64,000 bases of DNA from Mucilaginibacter sp. KACC 22063. GTDB taxonomy: Bacteria > Bacteroidota > Bacteroidia > Sphingobacteriales > Sphingobacteriaceae. Below the pieces are notes generated by a model. That model made no database searches. It worked only from the letters and a program-made list of their open reading frames with translations, and had not been told where the DNA came from. Shown piece after piece: positions 55,019-63,516 of this stretch (positions are counted from its first letter, which is position 1; each line of letters begins with the position of its first letter). A program made the position numbers and the translations under genes. Location: assembly GCF_028736115.1 (NCBI RefSeq), contig NZ_CP117877.1:4598187-4662186 (forward strand), written 5' to 3'.

Positions 55019-55603
55019 ATGAGCGAAACCACAGATATTATTGAAGAACTATTAGAGGCTACCGGCCTTGATAAAAATTACCGTACCGATAGTATAGCGC
55101 TATTAGAAAAAGGCGAATCACGCTATGTACGCGACCTTAAGCTTAACTTTACAAGTACATTAACGTCAGAACACCTTAGCGCTAAAGAATGCGGTTTGCT
55201 GGGCTTATCTATTGCTGTAAACAACAATAACAAGCCGCTTACTGCATTTTACACTAAATTTTCGGAAGAGCAGGGCGCTACAGCGGCAGAAATTGCAGAA
55301 GCGGTAGGCTGTGCATCATTACTGGCATCAAACAATGTGTTTTACCGTTTCAGGCACTTTACCCAAAAGGAGAAGTATACACAGATACCGGCCAGGATAC
55401 GCATGCAACTAATGATGAAGCCTGTAACAGGTAAAGAGTTTTTTGAATTGATGAGCCTTGCCGTATCGGCAGTTAACGGCTGCGAAATGTGTGTTAATGC
55501 ACACGAAGACTCCCTGATTAAGTTAGGCACCACAGAAGAGCGCATTTTTGATGCCGTACGCATAGCATCGCTTGTTACAGCTACCGGCAAAATAGTTTAT
55601 TAA
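55019..55603 (+). CDS. AhpD-like alkylhydroperoxidase
   Basis: 194 residues. The carboxymuconolactone-decarboxylase/AhpD fold carries the catalytic CxxC and nearby His in 'NGCEMCVNAHEDSLIKLGTT' (about residue 156-168), which act in thiol relay to the peroxiredoxin. 'AKECGLLGLSIAVNNNNKPL' is the first helix pair. It sits directly downstream of the peroxiredoxin gene and ends at its own terminator, so the two form an antioxidant unit. Confidence 0.93.
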   Translation: MSETTDIIEELLEATGLDKNYRTDSIALLEKGESRYVRDLKLNFTSTLTSEHLSAKECGLLGLSIAVNNNNKPLTAFYTKFSEEQGATAAEIAEAVGCASLLASNNVFYRFRHFTQKEKYTQIPARIRMQLMMKPVTGKEFFELMSLAVSAVNGCEMCVNAHEDSLIKLGTTEERIFDAVRIASLVTATGKIVY

Positions 55604-55627
55604 CATTTGTTAGCACCGACAAACAAA

Positions 55628-55665
55628 AACCCGTTTAAAAGCGCTTTTAAACGGGTTTTTGTTTT
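55628..55665 (+). terminator. Terminator after ahpD-like gene
   Basis: Arms AACCCGTTTAAAAGC/GCTTTTAAACGGGTT with no more than a minimal loop, then TTTTGTTTTT. Confidence 0.9.
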
Positions 55666-55689
55666 TAATTATTTGTTAATAAAAATTTA

Positions 55690-55842
55690 TAACCTGCAGA
55701 TTTTTTTGTTTACTTTTATAAGTAAGATTAAGCAACCTTCGGTATCCATAATACTAGTCAAGTGAGTTCGGGGGGAGACTATTATTTTTTAATTGTATTT
55801 TTTTTGGAAAGCCGGTTAGATACCACCTAACCGGCTTTTCCT
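55690..55842 (+). ncRNA. Possible short non-coding transcript
   Basis: Between the ahpD terminator and the efflux gene lies about 150 bases with no open frame, a G-rich patch ('TTCGGGGGGAGAC' near 55768) and a second strong hairpin (arms AAAGCCGGTTAG/CTAACCGGCTTT at 55808-55838). That hairpin is followed by TTTTCC on the plus strand but by an A-run on the minus strand, so it suits a plus-strand transcript that no gene explains. No convincing promoter was found. It could also be a weak terminator for the efflux operon. Confidence 0.25.
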
Positions 55843-55864
55843 TTATATATATTATGGAGTTGCT

Positions 55865-57406
55865 TTAATGCGCATCAGCAACAGCCTTCAATTTCTTAAA
55901 TGGCTGCAAGTAAAGTAAAGGTATGGAGAAGAGCATCACCAGCCCTGACAGCCAGTAAGCATCATCATAAGTAAGCAATAAAGACTGACGTACAATTGTA
56001 CCTTCCATTGCCTTATAAGCCATTGTAGTGGCATCTAACATAGAAGCGCCCTTTGCCATAAAGGCATGCACATAACCATTAAAGCGTTCTGTAAATACAG
56101 GATTGTACTGATTAATATTTACCAGCAGGTTATTACGGTGCAGTCCCTGGCGTGTATGTATAATAGTTGTTAAAACCGCAATACCAAAAGAACCACCCAA
56201 CTGGCGCATCATGTTATTTAAGCCAGATCCCTGGCCCACTTCTGCACCTTTCAGATCTGCCATGGCCAATGTGGTCAAAGGCACAAACAATAAGGCCATA
56301 CCCACACCACGTATCAGCAACGGAATCAGCACATCGCTTTGTCCGGTTGCCAACGTAGAGTGGCTTAACATATTGGTAAATACAAAGAACAGGAACATAC
56401 CAACAGTGGCCATAAATTGTGCAGGTATACCTTTGTTAAGCATTTTACCTATAAAAGGCATCATGACAATGGTACACAAACCACCGGGAAACAGCAGTTC
56501 GCCCGTTTGCTGGGCATTAAAGCCCAACAGGTTCTGGCAAAACACAGGGAACACAAACACTGACCCATACAAACCAAAGCCCAGTATAAATGATGTAAAC
56601 ATACCGACCGAAAAACTTCGGTGCCGCATAATGCTGAAGTTTACTACCGGGTGATCGGTACTGAGTTCGCGCCAGAGGAACAGGAGGAAGCCTAAACCTG
56701 CGGCAATGGTAAGTACAAGGATATATGGTTTAGAGAACCAATCTTCATCTTCACCTTTTTCAAGTATGGTTTGCAAACTACCTACTGCAATGGCCAGTAA
56801 AACGATACCCCACCAGTCAACCGGCTTACTGGTATCCTTCGGCGTTTCCCTAACAAATGTATAAGTAAAAAATGCTGCCAATGCGCCTACCGGTATATTC
56901 ACGTAAAATATCCAGGGCCACGAGTAATTTTCAACAATCCAGCCGCCAATGGTTGGCCCTACAGTAGGACCAACAACAGCACCTAAGCCAAATAAAGCCG
57001 TAGCGGTACCTATCTGTTCACGCGGCCATGTTTCTATCAGGATAGCTTGTGCTGTCGAGATCAAACCACCACCGGCAAAACCCTGCAATACACGGAAGAG
57101 GATCAGCTCATTCATGTTATGTGCGTTACCGCACAAGAATGATACTACTGTAAATACAACTATTGATGCAAGAAAATACTGTTTACGCCCAAAGCGGCTC
57201 CCCAGCCAGCCCGACATGGGCAATACGATAACGTTGGCCACCGCATAACCGGTAACAACCCAGGCCACATCCGTAAGGGTGGCGCCTAAGTTACCCTGTA
57301 TGTGGGGCAGCGCTACGTTTACAATCGTGGTATCAATCAGCTCCAGAAGCGAAGCTGTGATCACAGTGATTGTAATGATCCATTTTTTAAAGCCGGTTTC
57401 AGCCAT
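55865..57406 (-). CDS. MFS drug exporter, DHA2 (EmrB/QacA) family
   Basis: 513 residues with 14 hydrophobic segments. 'ITASLLELIDTTIVNVALPH' is motif D1, 'GWLGSRFGRKQYF' is motif A, and 'LFGLGAVVGPTVGPTIGGWI' is motif C of the antiporter groups. It exports drugs with a proton gradient, as the inner-membrane part of a tripartite system. It is the last gene of a four-gene operon: TetR regulator, TolC-like channel, HlyD-type adaptor, exporter; the adaptor ends 5 bases upstream of this start. Confidence 0.95.
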   Translation of the reverse strand: MAETGFKKWIITITVITASLLELIDTTIVNVALPHIQGNLGATLTDVAWVVTGYAVANVIVLPMSGWLGSRFGRKQYFLASIVVFTVVSFLCGNAHNMNELILFRVLQGFAGGGLISTAQAILIETWPREQIGTATALFGLGAVVGPTVGPTIGGWIVENYSWPWIFYVNIPVGALAAFFTYTFVRETPKDTSKPVDWWGIVLLAIAVGSLQTILEKGEDEDWFSKPYILVLTIAAGLGFLLFLWRELSTDHPVVNFSIMRHRSFSVGMFTSFILGFGLYGSVFVFPVFCQNLLGFNAQQTGELLFPGGLCTIVMMPFIGKMLNKGIPAQFMATVGMFLFFVFTNMLSHSTLATGQSDVLIPLLIRGVGMALLFVPLTTLAMADLKGAEVGQGSGLNNMMRQLGGSFGIAVLTTIIHTRQGLHRNNLLVNINQYNPVFTERFNGYVHAFMAKGASMLDATTMAYKAMEGTIVRQSLLLTYDDAYWLSGLVMLFSIPLLYLQPFKKLKAVADAH

Positions 57407-57411
57407 TGTAA

Positions 57412-58473
57412 TTAGTCTTTAGTAATCACAGAAACATTTACACTCATGCCCGGACGCAATTTTTCTAAAACACCTTTATCAGCGTTTATTTTAATTTTAA
57501 CCGGAACACGTTGTACTACCTTCACAAAGTTACCGGTAGCGTTATCTGGTGGCAGTAAAGAGAATTTGGCACCTGTTGCAGGTGAGAAGTTATATACAGT
57601 CCCCTCTATTTTCATATCAGGGTAAGCGTCAACTTCAATATCCACTTTCTGTCCGTTTTTAATATCTGTTAATTGTGTTTCTTTAAAGTTAGCGGTAACA
57701 TATATGCTGTTATCGTTTACAATAGAGAAAAGTGTTTGGCCTGCTTGTACTAACTGGCCAATCTGTATGCTCTTTTTAGAGGTTATACCGCTTGCAGGCG
57801 CTGCAATATGCGTGTATGATAGTTGCAGTTTAGCAAAATCAACATCTGCCTGGCGTTGGTCAACACCGGTGTTGGTCACCTTTAACTGGTTACGGCTGGC
57901 ACCCACCTGCTCTTGTGCAGCTTTGTACTGATCGCGTGCGGCTTGCAGATTTGCCTGTGCAACTTGCAGATCAGATTTTGACTGGTCAAATTGCTGTTGG
58001 GTAATTGATCCGTCTTTTACCAGGTTAGCATAACGTGCATAGTCTTTCTGTGTTTTTTCCAGACGGGCCTGTGCAGATACTACCTGTGCCCTTGCACTGG
58101 CAGAACTTGCCGCAGTTTGGAAAATCTGAGACTGGCCTACGCCAATGCTTGCGCCAGCGCCTTTTTGTGCAGCCAAAGCCTGCTCTAATTTAACTTTATA
58201 ATCGCGGTCGTCAATTATAACCAGTGGCTGGCCTTTGTTAACGTGTTGGTTATCTTCGAACATAATGCTGTCCACATAACCACCTACACGTGCTACTACA
58301 GGGCTGATGTCGCCATCAATCTGCGCATCGTCAGTATCAACGTGCTTGCTGTAATAGATGTATTCTTTTATACCGAAAATAATACCAACGATCAGGACGA
58401 CACCCAAAATAATAGGTATAACCTTATTTGGTTTCTTTTTTACGTTTTCTTGTATTTCTTGTTCCTGTGCCAT
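57412..58473 (-). CDS. HlyD/EmrA-type membrane-fusion protein
   Basis: 353 residues. One N-terminal membrane helix (about 16-36), then a biotinyl-lipoyl-like domain ('HVDTDDAQIDGDISPVVARV' and 'NKGQPLVIIDDRDYKVKLEQ'), a helical hairpin rich in Ala and Gln (about 80-200) and a beta-barrel domain ('GQTLFSIVNDNSIYVTANFK'). It bridges the inner-membrane exporter and the TolC-like channel across the periplasm. It is tightly spaced with both neighbours. Confidence 0.95.
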   Translation of the reverse strand: MAQEQEIQENVKKKPNKVIPIILGVVLIVGIIFGIKEYIYYSKHVDTDDAQIDGDISPVVARVGGYVDSIMFEDNQHVNKGQPLVIIDDRDYKVKLEQALAAQKGAGASIGVGQSQIFQTAASSASARAQVVSAQARLEKTQKDYARYANLVKDGSITQQQFDQSKSDLQVAQANLQAARDQYKAAQEQVGASRNQLKVTNTGVDQRQADVDFAKLQLSYTHIAAPASGITSKKSIQIGQLVQAGQTLFSIVNDNSIYVTANFKETQLTDIKNGQKVDIEVDAYPDMKIEGTVYNFSPATGAKFSLLPPDNATGNFVKVVQRVPVKIKINADKGVLEKLRPGMSVNVSVITKD

Positions 58474-58491
58474 TTTATTTGAGTAAATTTT

Positions 58492-59850
58492 TTATTTGTT
58501 GAGTGTTCCGGTTGATTTAAGTAAAGTGTAGTATGCTAAACCTGCATCGGCTTTAGCAAGTTCCAGGTTAATTTGCGCCTGGTATAATAAGCTTTGTGCA
58601 TCTACGCGGTCGGTAACTGTACCGGTAGCATTTTGATACCTCGATTCCTGCAATCTGTTGTTTTCTGTTGCCTGGGCAATAGAAGTTTGCAGCAGGTTAA
58701 TTTTGCTTACAGCAGATACATATGACTGATAATCGCGGTTAACTTCGTTTTTAATATTATCGGTTTCTATGCCTTTATTAATAACCACCTGCTCACGTTG
58801 TATCTTGGCTTGAGCCTCTTTGTTTTTATTAGTCCAAAGCGTACCGAAGTTCCATGACAGTGATAAACCTAAAGTAAGCGGCGTAATGTAATTGCCATTA
58901 GTTGGAAAAGGGTTAGCCGCAATATCAACATAATAAGCCGCTGCACTTGCCGATAATGTCGGTAGCTTGTTAGCTCTGATGTCTTTAAAATTAAGGTCAG
59001 CTACACGGGTACGCAGATCAAATTGTTTAAACTCCTGGCGGTTTGTATAAGCCGAGTCAAGATAATTTTGAAACGGAGCAATATTATCCGCAGTAGGTGT
59101 GTTCAACTGGTCAATATTTAACTGTGTATTTTCAGGCAAACCCAGCAATACGTTAAGGTTATAGTTAATTACCTTACGGTTGTTTTCCAGATCAATACCA
59201 TTTAATTCGATATTTGAGCGCTGTAATTGAAAACGCAAAACGTCATTTTTGGTAACCAAACCCTGTTCAAAAAAGCGTTGAGATTGGCGGATCTGAGCAT
59301 CTTCTGCAGCCAGGTTTTGCGCTACCACCTTTTTGCTTTGCAGCACTTTGTAAAGGTTATAGTACTCGTTGATAATGGCATAAGCAATCTCGTCGCTGTC
59401 GCGGGCGGCATCTAATTTGGAGACCTTAATTAACAGGTCTGTAGATTCGCGGGCATATTTCAACTTACCACCTGCAAAAATTGGCTCTGCTAAGTTAATC
59501 ATGCCGATATTGGCATTAGCGCTTTTAGGCAACCCGATGGTTTGATCACCAAAATTTAGCTTGTTTGCCGGGATTTCTGCACGGCTGTAAGCAAAGCTTG
59601 CGCTGCCGGTTGGCAATGCACGGTCTTTCGCCTGGTTGTATTGAGAAACAGCTTCATCAATTTTAGCCTGCGAAAGCTTTAATGTTTTACTGTTTGCCAA
59701 ACCAAGCTTTAATGCTTCGTTTAAGGTAAGGGTCCTGTCTTGCGCCAGGGCCGTTGCAAACGGCAGCAACAAAATTGCCACCAGTAATAAACCGTACCGG
59801 CTTACTACTTTTGTTTTAAGGTTGATGATGTTATTTATTCGTGTGGTCAT
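58492..59850 (-). CDS. TolC-family outer-membrane efflux protein
   Basis: 452 residues with a signal-like hydrophobic segment near 20-36 ending 'ALAQ'. Two OEP repeats follow: 'LTLNEALKLGLANSKTLKLS' with a long coiled stretch, and 'AYTNRQEFKQFDLRTRVADL' with 'GLSLSWNFGTLWTNK'. It forms the trimeric outer-membrane channel for the EmrAB-type pump encoded downstream. It begins 2 bases after the TetR gene ends. Confidence 0.94.
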   Translation of the reverse strand: MTTRINNIINLKTKVVSRYGLLLVAILLLPFATALAQDRTLTLNEALKLGLANSKTLKLSQAKIDEAVSQYNQAKDRALPTGSASFAYSRAEIPANKLNFGDQTIGLPKSANANIGMINLAEPIFAGGKLKYARESTDLLIKVSKLDAARDSDEIAYAIINEYYNLYKVLQSKKVVAQNLAAEDAQIRQSQRFFEQGLVTKNDVLRFQLQRSNIELNGIDLENNRKVINYNLNVLLGLPENTQLNIDQLNTPTADNIAPFQNYLDSAYTNRQEFKQFDLRTRVADLNFKDIRANKLPTLSASAAAYYVDIAANPFPTNGNYITPLTLGLSLSWNFGTLWTNKNKEAQAKIQREQVVINKGIETDNIKNEVNRDYQSYVSAVSKINLLQTSIAQATENNRLQESRYQNATGTVTDRVDAQSLLYQAQINLELAKADAGLAYYTLLKSTGTLNK

Positions 59851-59852
59851 TT

Positions 59853-60479
59853 TTACTTTAATAAGTAAGGTTTTAATAAATTTATCAGATATGCTTTCAG
59901 TCTTGGTTTAAATATTTTTAATGATTCCTCGTTTTGTATATCATAACCAAACATTTTGCTTGATACGTAAGGCGTGTTCATCAGGTAATTTTTAATGCCG
60001 AAGATGGTTGCTGTAATCATTTCTATATCAGTATCCGGTTTAAAATCGCCTGTATCCACACCCTCTTTTATCAGCTTATTAAACTCGCTTACATTTTGTG
60101 TCAATATCTGGTTGATCTTATCTGGCAGGTCCCCTTTGCGGCTCATGCTTATTTCCTGGTACAGCATGCGCTGAAAACAGGTATTATTAAAGATCCGGTC
60201 TACATAAGTTTCTATATACTTTTCAATCTTTCCCCAGGGTGATAAGCCAGAAGTGTTTCCAATATCTCTTAGCATATCCCTGAACATTGAAATGCGACGC
60301 TCGAATATGGCCAGAAACAAACCTTCTTTAGAACCGAAATAATAATTCAGCATGGCCATATTAACCCCGGCCTCGCCCGAAATCATCCGGGTTGAAGCGC
60401 CATCGTATCCCACTTCAGAGAAAACCTTTTCGGCTACATCTAAAATGTGATCCTTTTTATCTGTCTTTTCTTTCTCCAT
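59853..60479 (-). CDS. TetR/AcrR-family regulator of the efflux operon
   Basis: 208 residues. The N-terminal helix-turn-helix is typical ('ILDVAEKVFSEVGYDGASTR' then 'MISGEAGVNMAMLNYYFGSK'), and 'EGLFLAIFERR' follows. The C-terminal ligand domain ('FQRMLYQEISMSRKGDLPDK') resembles TetR_C regulators of drug pumps. It is the first gene of the operon. A palindrome lies 21 bases upstream of the start, so it very likely represses its own operon. Ligand unknown. Confidence 0.94.
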   Translation of the reverse strand: MEKEKTDKKDHILDVAEKVFSEVGYDGASTRMISGEAGVNMAMLNYYFGSKEGLFLAIFERRISMFRDMLRDIGNTSGLSPWGKIEKYIETYVDRIFNNTCFQRMLYQEISMSRKGDLPDKINQILTQNVSEFNKLIKEGVDTGDFKPDTDIEMITATIFGIKNYLMNTPYVSSKMFGYDIQNEESLKIFKPRLKAYLINLLKPYLLK

Positions 60480-60499
60480 GTCTTAAATCCGATGCAAAA

Positions 60500-60519
60500 T
60501 TAATCAAACGATTGATTAA
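60500..60519. promoter_or_regulatory. Candidate TetR operator 1
   Basis: Perfect inverted repeat TTAATCAA-ACGA-TTGATTAA, 21 bases upstream of the TetR start. Eight-base arms with a four-base spacer suit a TetR dimer. Confidence 0.7.
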
Positions 60520-60573
60520 GTAAACACAGATTTGTCTGAGATGTGTAAACTAATAGGGATAGCACGTTTATTT

Positions 60574-60590
60574 TTAATCAAACGATTAAT
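60574..60590. promoter_or_regulatory. Candidate TetR operator 2
   Basis: TTAATCAAACGATTAAT repeats the first 14 bases of operator 1 exactly; as a palindrome it is TTAATC-AAAC-GATTAA. It lies in the shared region upstream of the divergent PIG-L gene, 82 bases before its ATG. Confidence 0.6.
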
Positions 60591-60671
60591 TTTAAATTAT
60601 ACTTTTTGTAAAAGGATTTGTTTTTCTTTATTGCAATAAAATTTATACGCCGTAATATTTAACAATATTAA

Positions 60672-63143
60672 ATGAAACATATACTCTACCTGTTTGCCTT
60701 AATACTTAGCATTCAATACGGTTTTGCCCAAAGCGCAGTAGTGTCAAACACTTCGGCAATTGAGCAGGATTTCAAAAAATTAGGTGTTTTAGGCAGCGTA
60801 CTTTACGTAGCCGCTCACCCGGATGATGAGAATACAAGACTGCTTGGTTACCTGGCACAAGAGAAACATTACCGCACAGGATACATGTCCCTTACCCGGG
60901 GCGATGGTGGGCAAAACCTCATCGGTACCGAACAGGGGGAACTTTTGGGAGCCATCCGCACACAGGAATTATTAGCAGCCCGCCGTATAGACGGTGCAGA
61001 ACAGTTTTTTAGCCGCGCTAATGACTTCGGGTTTTCTAAAGGGCCTGATGAAACCCTTAAACTATGGGACAGGGAAAAAGTATTGAGCGATGTAGTATGG
61101 GTGATCCGCAACTTTCGTCCTGATATTATTATCTGCCGCTTCCCTACTACAGGCGAGGGCGGGCATGGGCACCATACCTCATCAGCTATTTTAGCGCAGG
61201 AAGCTTTTAAGGCTGCAGCAGACCCAACCCGTTTCCCCGAGCAGTTAAAATATGTAAAGCCCTGGCAGGCAAAACGCCTGCTTTGGAATACTTTTAACTT
61301 TGGCAGCATGAACACAACCAGCGAAAGCCAGTTTAAGCTGGATGTTGGTGGTTACAATACCTTTTTAGGTAAAAGTTATGGAGAGATTGCGGCCGAAAGC
61401 CGGTCAAGCCATAAAACACAAGGTTTTGGTTCTTCACGCCAGCGTGGACAGGCCTTCGAGTATTTTAAGACCATTTTAGGTGACGCCCCGCAAAACGACC
61501 TGATGGATGGTATCAATACGACCTGGCGCCGGGTAAGCGGCGGTGCAGATATCGAAGCCGGATTAACTGTGATCTACAAAAATTTTGATGCCGCTAATCC
61601 ACAGCGTTCTGTCCCTGCTCTGGTTAAATTACTTGGATCAATTGAAAAGATACCTGACAGTTACTGGCGTGCGCAAAAAGCCAACGAAATGAAAAACCTG
61701 ATTGCGGCATGTGCCGGACTATGGTTCGAGAGCTATAGTGCAAAGCCGGTTTATGCCAAAGGTGAAAATGTGAGTATCAGCACCCAAATCATTGTACGCA
61801 CCGATGCACCGGTTGCTTTAACAAGTGTATCCTACAATGGCGATGCCACCAATGCTGATAACAAAGAGACCCTTGCACAGAACATCTTAAAATCTGTAAA
61901 CAGTACCTTTAAAGCAGCTGAGCTTACACAGCCATATTGGTTAAAGTATCCACATGGTGCAGCTATGTATAACACAGGCTACCTGGATTCGACTGGTAAC
62001 GTAGCGCAGAAGACACTTCCATGGAATATTCTACCGTCTGTTACCGTTTCATTTATAATAGCCGGAAAACCTATTAGCTACACCACTCCTGTAGAATATA
62101 AGTATGCTGATCCGGCACGGGGGGAAATATACCAGCCTTTGATTATTGCCCCGGCTGTTACAGCGAATATCATCAACCAGGATTATATTTTTAGCACTAA
62201 ACAACCGCAAACGGTTCAGTTAAAGTTAAAGGCGTTTACCAAAGCAAGCGGTACAGTTAGCTTAAAGCCAATATCCGGTTGGAATATCAGCCCAGCCAGT
62301 ATCAGCTTTAGCGATAAAAATGAAGGTGATGAATGGGTTGCTAATTTTACCGTATCACCGGCTGATGCCACACCAGGAACCAATGCATTGCAGGCCATAG
62401 TTACAACCAACGGGCAAACATTTGATAATGGACTGCTGCAATTATATTATGAGCATATCCCAACCATTACGTTGTTCCCGCAGGCTAAAGCCAAACTGGT
62501 AAATCTCGACCTGAAAACGGCAGGCAAAAAAATCGGCTATATTATGGGTGCGGGCGACCTGGTACCCGAAGCCTTGCAGCAAGTAGGTTATGAAGTGCAC
62601 CAGCTTACAGATGCTGAGATCATGAATGATGACCTGTCAAAATACGATGCCATTATTACAGGCGTACGTGCTTATAATGTTAACAACCGACTGGTTTACG
62701 AACAGCCCAAATTAATGGACTATGTAAAGAATGGCGGCAACCTGGTTGTACAATATAATAACAATGCAGGAATATTGGTAGCACCCGGGCCATATCCGTT
62801 TATGGTAGTTAACCAACGCGTTACCGATGAAAATGCCGCTGTTACTTTTGATGATCCGCAAAGTGCATTACTCAACTACCCGAATAAAATCACAGCTAAG
62901 GATTTTGACGGCTGGATACAGGAGCGCGGACTATATTTTGTAACTAATACAGATGCAAAATACCAGGCACCGCTTAGCATGCATGACCCTAACGAAGCAC
63001 CTAACAAAGGATCATTAATTGCAGCTAATTATGGCAAAGGCAGGTTTGTATATACATCACTTGCGTTTTTCAGGGAACTGCCTGCAGGTGTACCCGGTGC
63101 CTACCGTTTATTTGTAAACCTGCTCAGCAATCCGAAAAAATAA
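60672..63143 (+). CDS. Secreted PIG-L/LmbE-family deacetylase with C-terminal beta domains
   Basis: 823 residues. Signal peptide ending 'YGFAQ'. The PIG-L domain occupies about 40-270: the zinc motif H49-P-D-D52 in 'YVAAHPDDENTRL', 'LTRGDGGQNLIG', and the later His in 'GEGGHGHHTSSAILAQ'. PIG-L enzymes hydrolyse N-acetyl groups of amino sugars. The rest has beta-sandwich segments and a final glutamine-amidotransferase-like domain ('KIGYIMGAGDLVPEALQQVG', 'YVKNGGNLVVQYNNNAGI'). It is probably exported and acts on carbohydrates. It lies divergent from the tetR operon and shares the operator-bearing interval. Confidence 0.92.
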   Translation: MKHILYLFALILSIQYGFAQSAVVSNTSAIEQDFKKLGVLGSVLYVAAHPDDENTRLLGYLAQEKHYRTGYMSLTRGDGGQNLIGTEQGELLGAIRTQELLAARRIDGAEQFFSRANDFGFSKGPDETLKLWDREKVLSDVVWVIRNFRPDIIICRFPTTGEGGHGHHTSSAILAQEAFKAAADPTRFPEQLKYVKPWQAKRLLWNTFNFGSMNTTSESQFKLDVGGYNTFLGKSYGEIAAESRSSHKTQGFGSSRQRGQAFEYFKTILGDAPQNDLMDGINTTWRRVSGGADIEAGLTVIYKNFDAANPQRSVPALVKLLGSIEKIPDSYWRAQKANEMKNLIAACAGLWFESYSAKPVYAKGENVSISTQIIVRTDAPVALTSVSYNGDATNADNKETLAQNILKSVNSTFKAAELTQPYWLKYPHGAAMYNTGYLDSTGNVAQKTLPWNILPSVTVSFIIAGKPISYTTPVEYKYADPARGEIYQPLIIAPAVTANIINQDYIFSTKQPQTVQLKLKAFTKASGTVSLKPISGWNISPASISFSDKNEGDEWVANFTVSPADATPGTNALQAIVTTNGQTFDNGLLQLYYEHIPTITLFPQAKAKLVNLDLKTAGKKIGYIMGAGDLVPEALQQVGYEVHQLTDAEIMNDDLSKYDAIITGVRAYNVNNRLVYEQPKLMDYVKNGGNLVVQYNNNAGILVAPGPYPFMVVNQRVTDENAAVTFDDPQSALLNYPNKITAKDFDGWIQERGLYFVTNTDAKYQAPLSMHDPNEAPNKGSLIAANYGKGRFVYTSLAFFRELPAGVPGAYRLFVNLLSNPKK

Positions 63144-63170
63144 AAACAATTGATCTTTTATAATTATTGT

Positions 63171-63202
63171 ATTGCTACAGACAGTTTTAACCATTACTTT
63201 TG
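63171..63202 (+). promoter_or_regulatory. Putative promoter of the 64-residue protein gene
   Basis: ATTG at 63171-63174 and TACTTTTG at 63195-63202, spaced by 20 bases, fit the Bacteroidota -33/-7 pattern. Confidence 0.45.
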
Positions 63203-63224
63203 CCACCGAACTATATATAAAGTT

Positions 63225-63419
63225 ATGTCACATCATCAACACCACAACGAAGACGCTAAAAGCTACGATCAATACTATTACTTAGTTGGCTTGTTAGCAG
63301 GCCTGTTTACAGGTGCAATTATCGAAAAAGGTATCGTATGGATTATTGCAGGCGGCATTGTTGGTTTACTTACTGCCGGCCTTTATATTAAAACTGCAGT
63401 ACGTAACAGGTATCAGTAA
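63225..63419 (+). CDS. Small membrane protein
   Basis: 64 residues from the ATG at 63225; a start at 63150 would span the promoter. A His-rich start ('MSHHQHHNEDAKSYDQYYYL') is followed by two short hydrophobic segments ('VGLLAGLFTGAIIEKG' and 'IVWIIAGGIVGLLTAGLYI') and a basic tail. It is too short for a confident family call, but the topology looks real. A strong terminator follows. Confidence 0.65.
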   Translation: MSHHQHHNEDAKSYDQYYYLVGLLAGLFTGAIIEKGIVWIIAGGIVGLLTAGLYIKTAVRNRYQ

Positions 63420-63462
63420 TTACACTTGATCAGTAATTGCCTTTGGCAATTAAAGCTATAAT

Positions 63463-63495
63463 AAAAAAGGTATGCCAATGGCATACCTTTTTTAT
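63463..63495. terminator. Bidirectional terminator
   Basis: Perfect stem AAAAAAGGTATGCC/GGCATACCTTTTTT with an AAT loop, between convergent genes. Confidence 0.9.
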
Positions 63496-63516
63496 TTGTA
63501 TAAACTTTTTACGATT

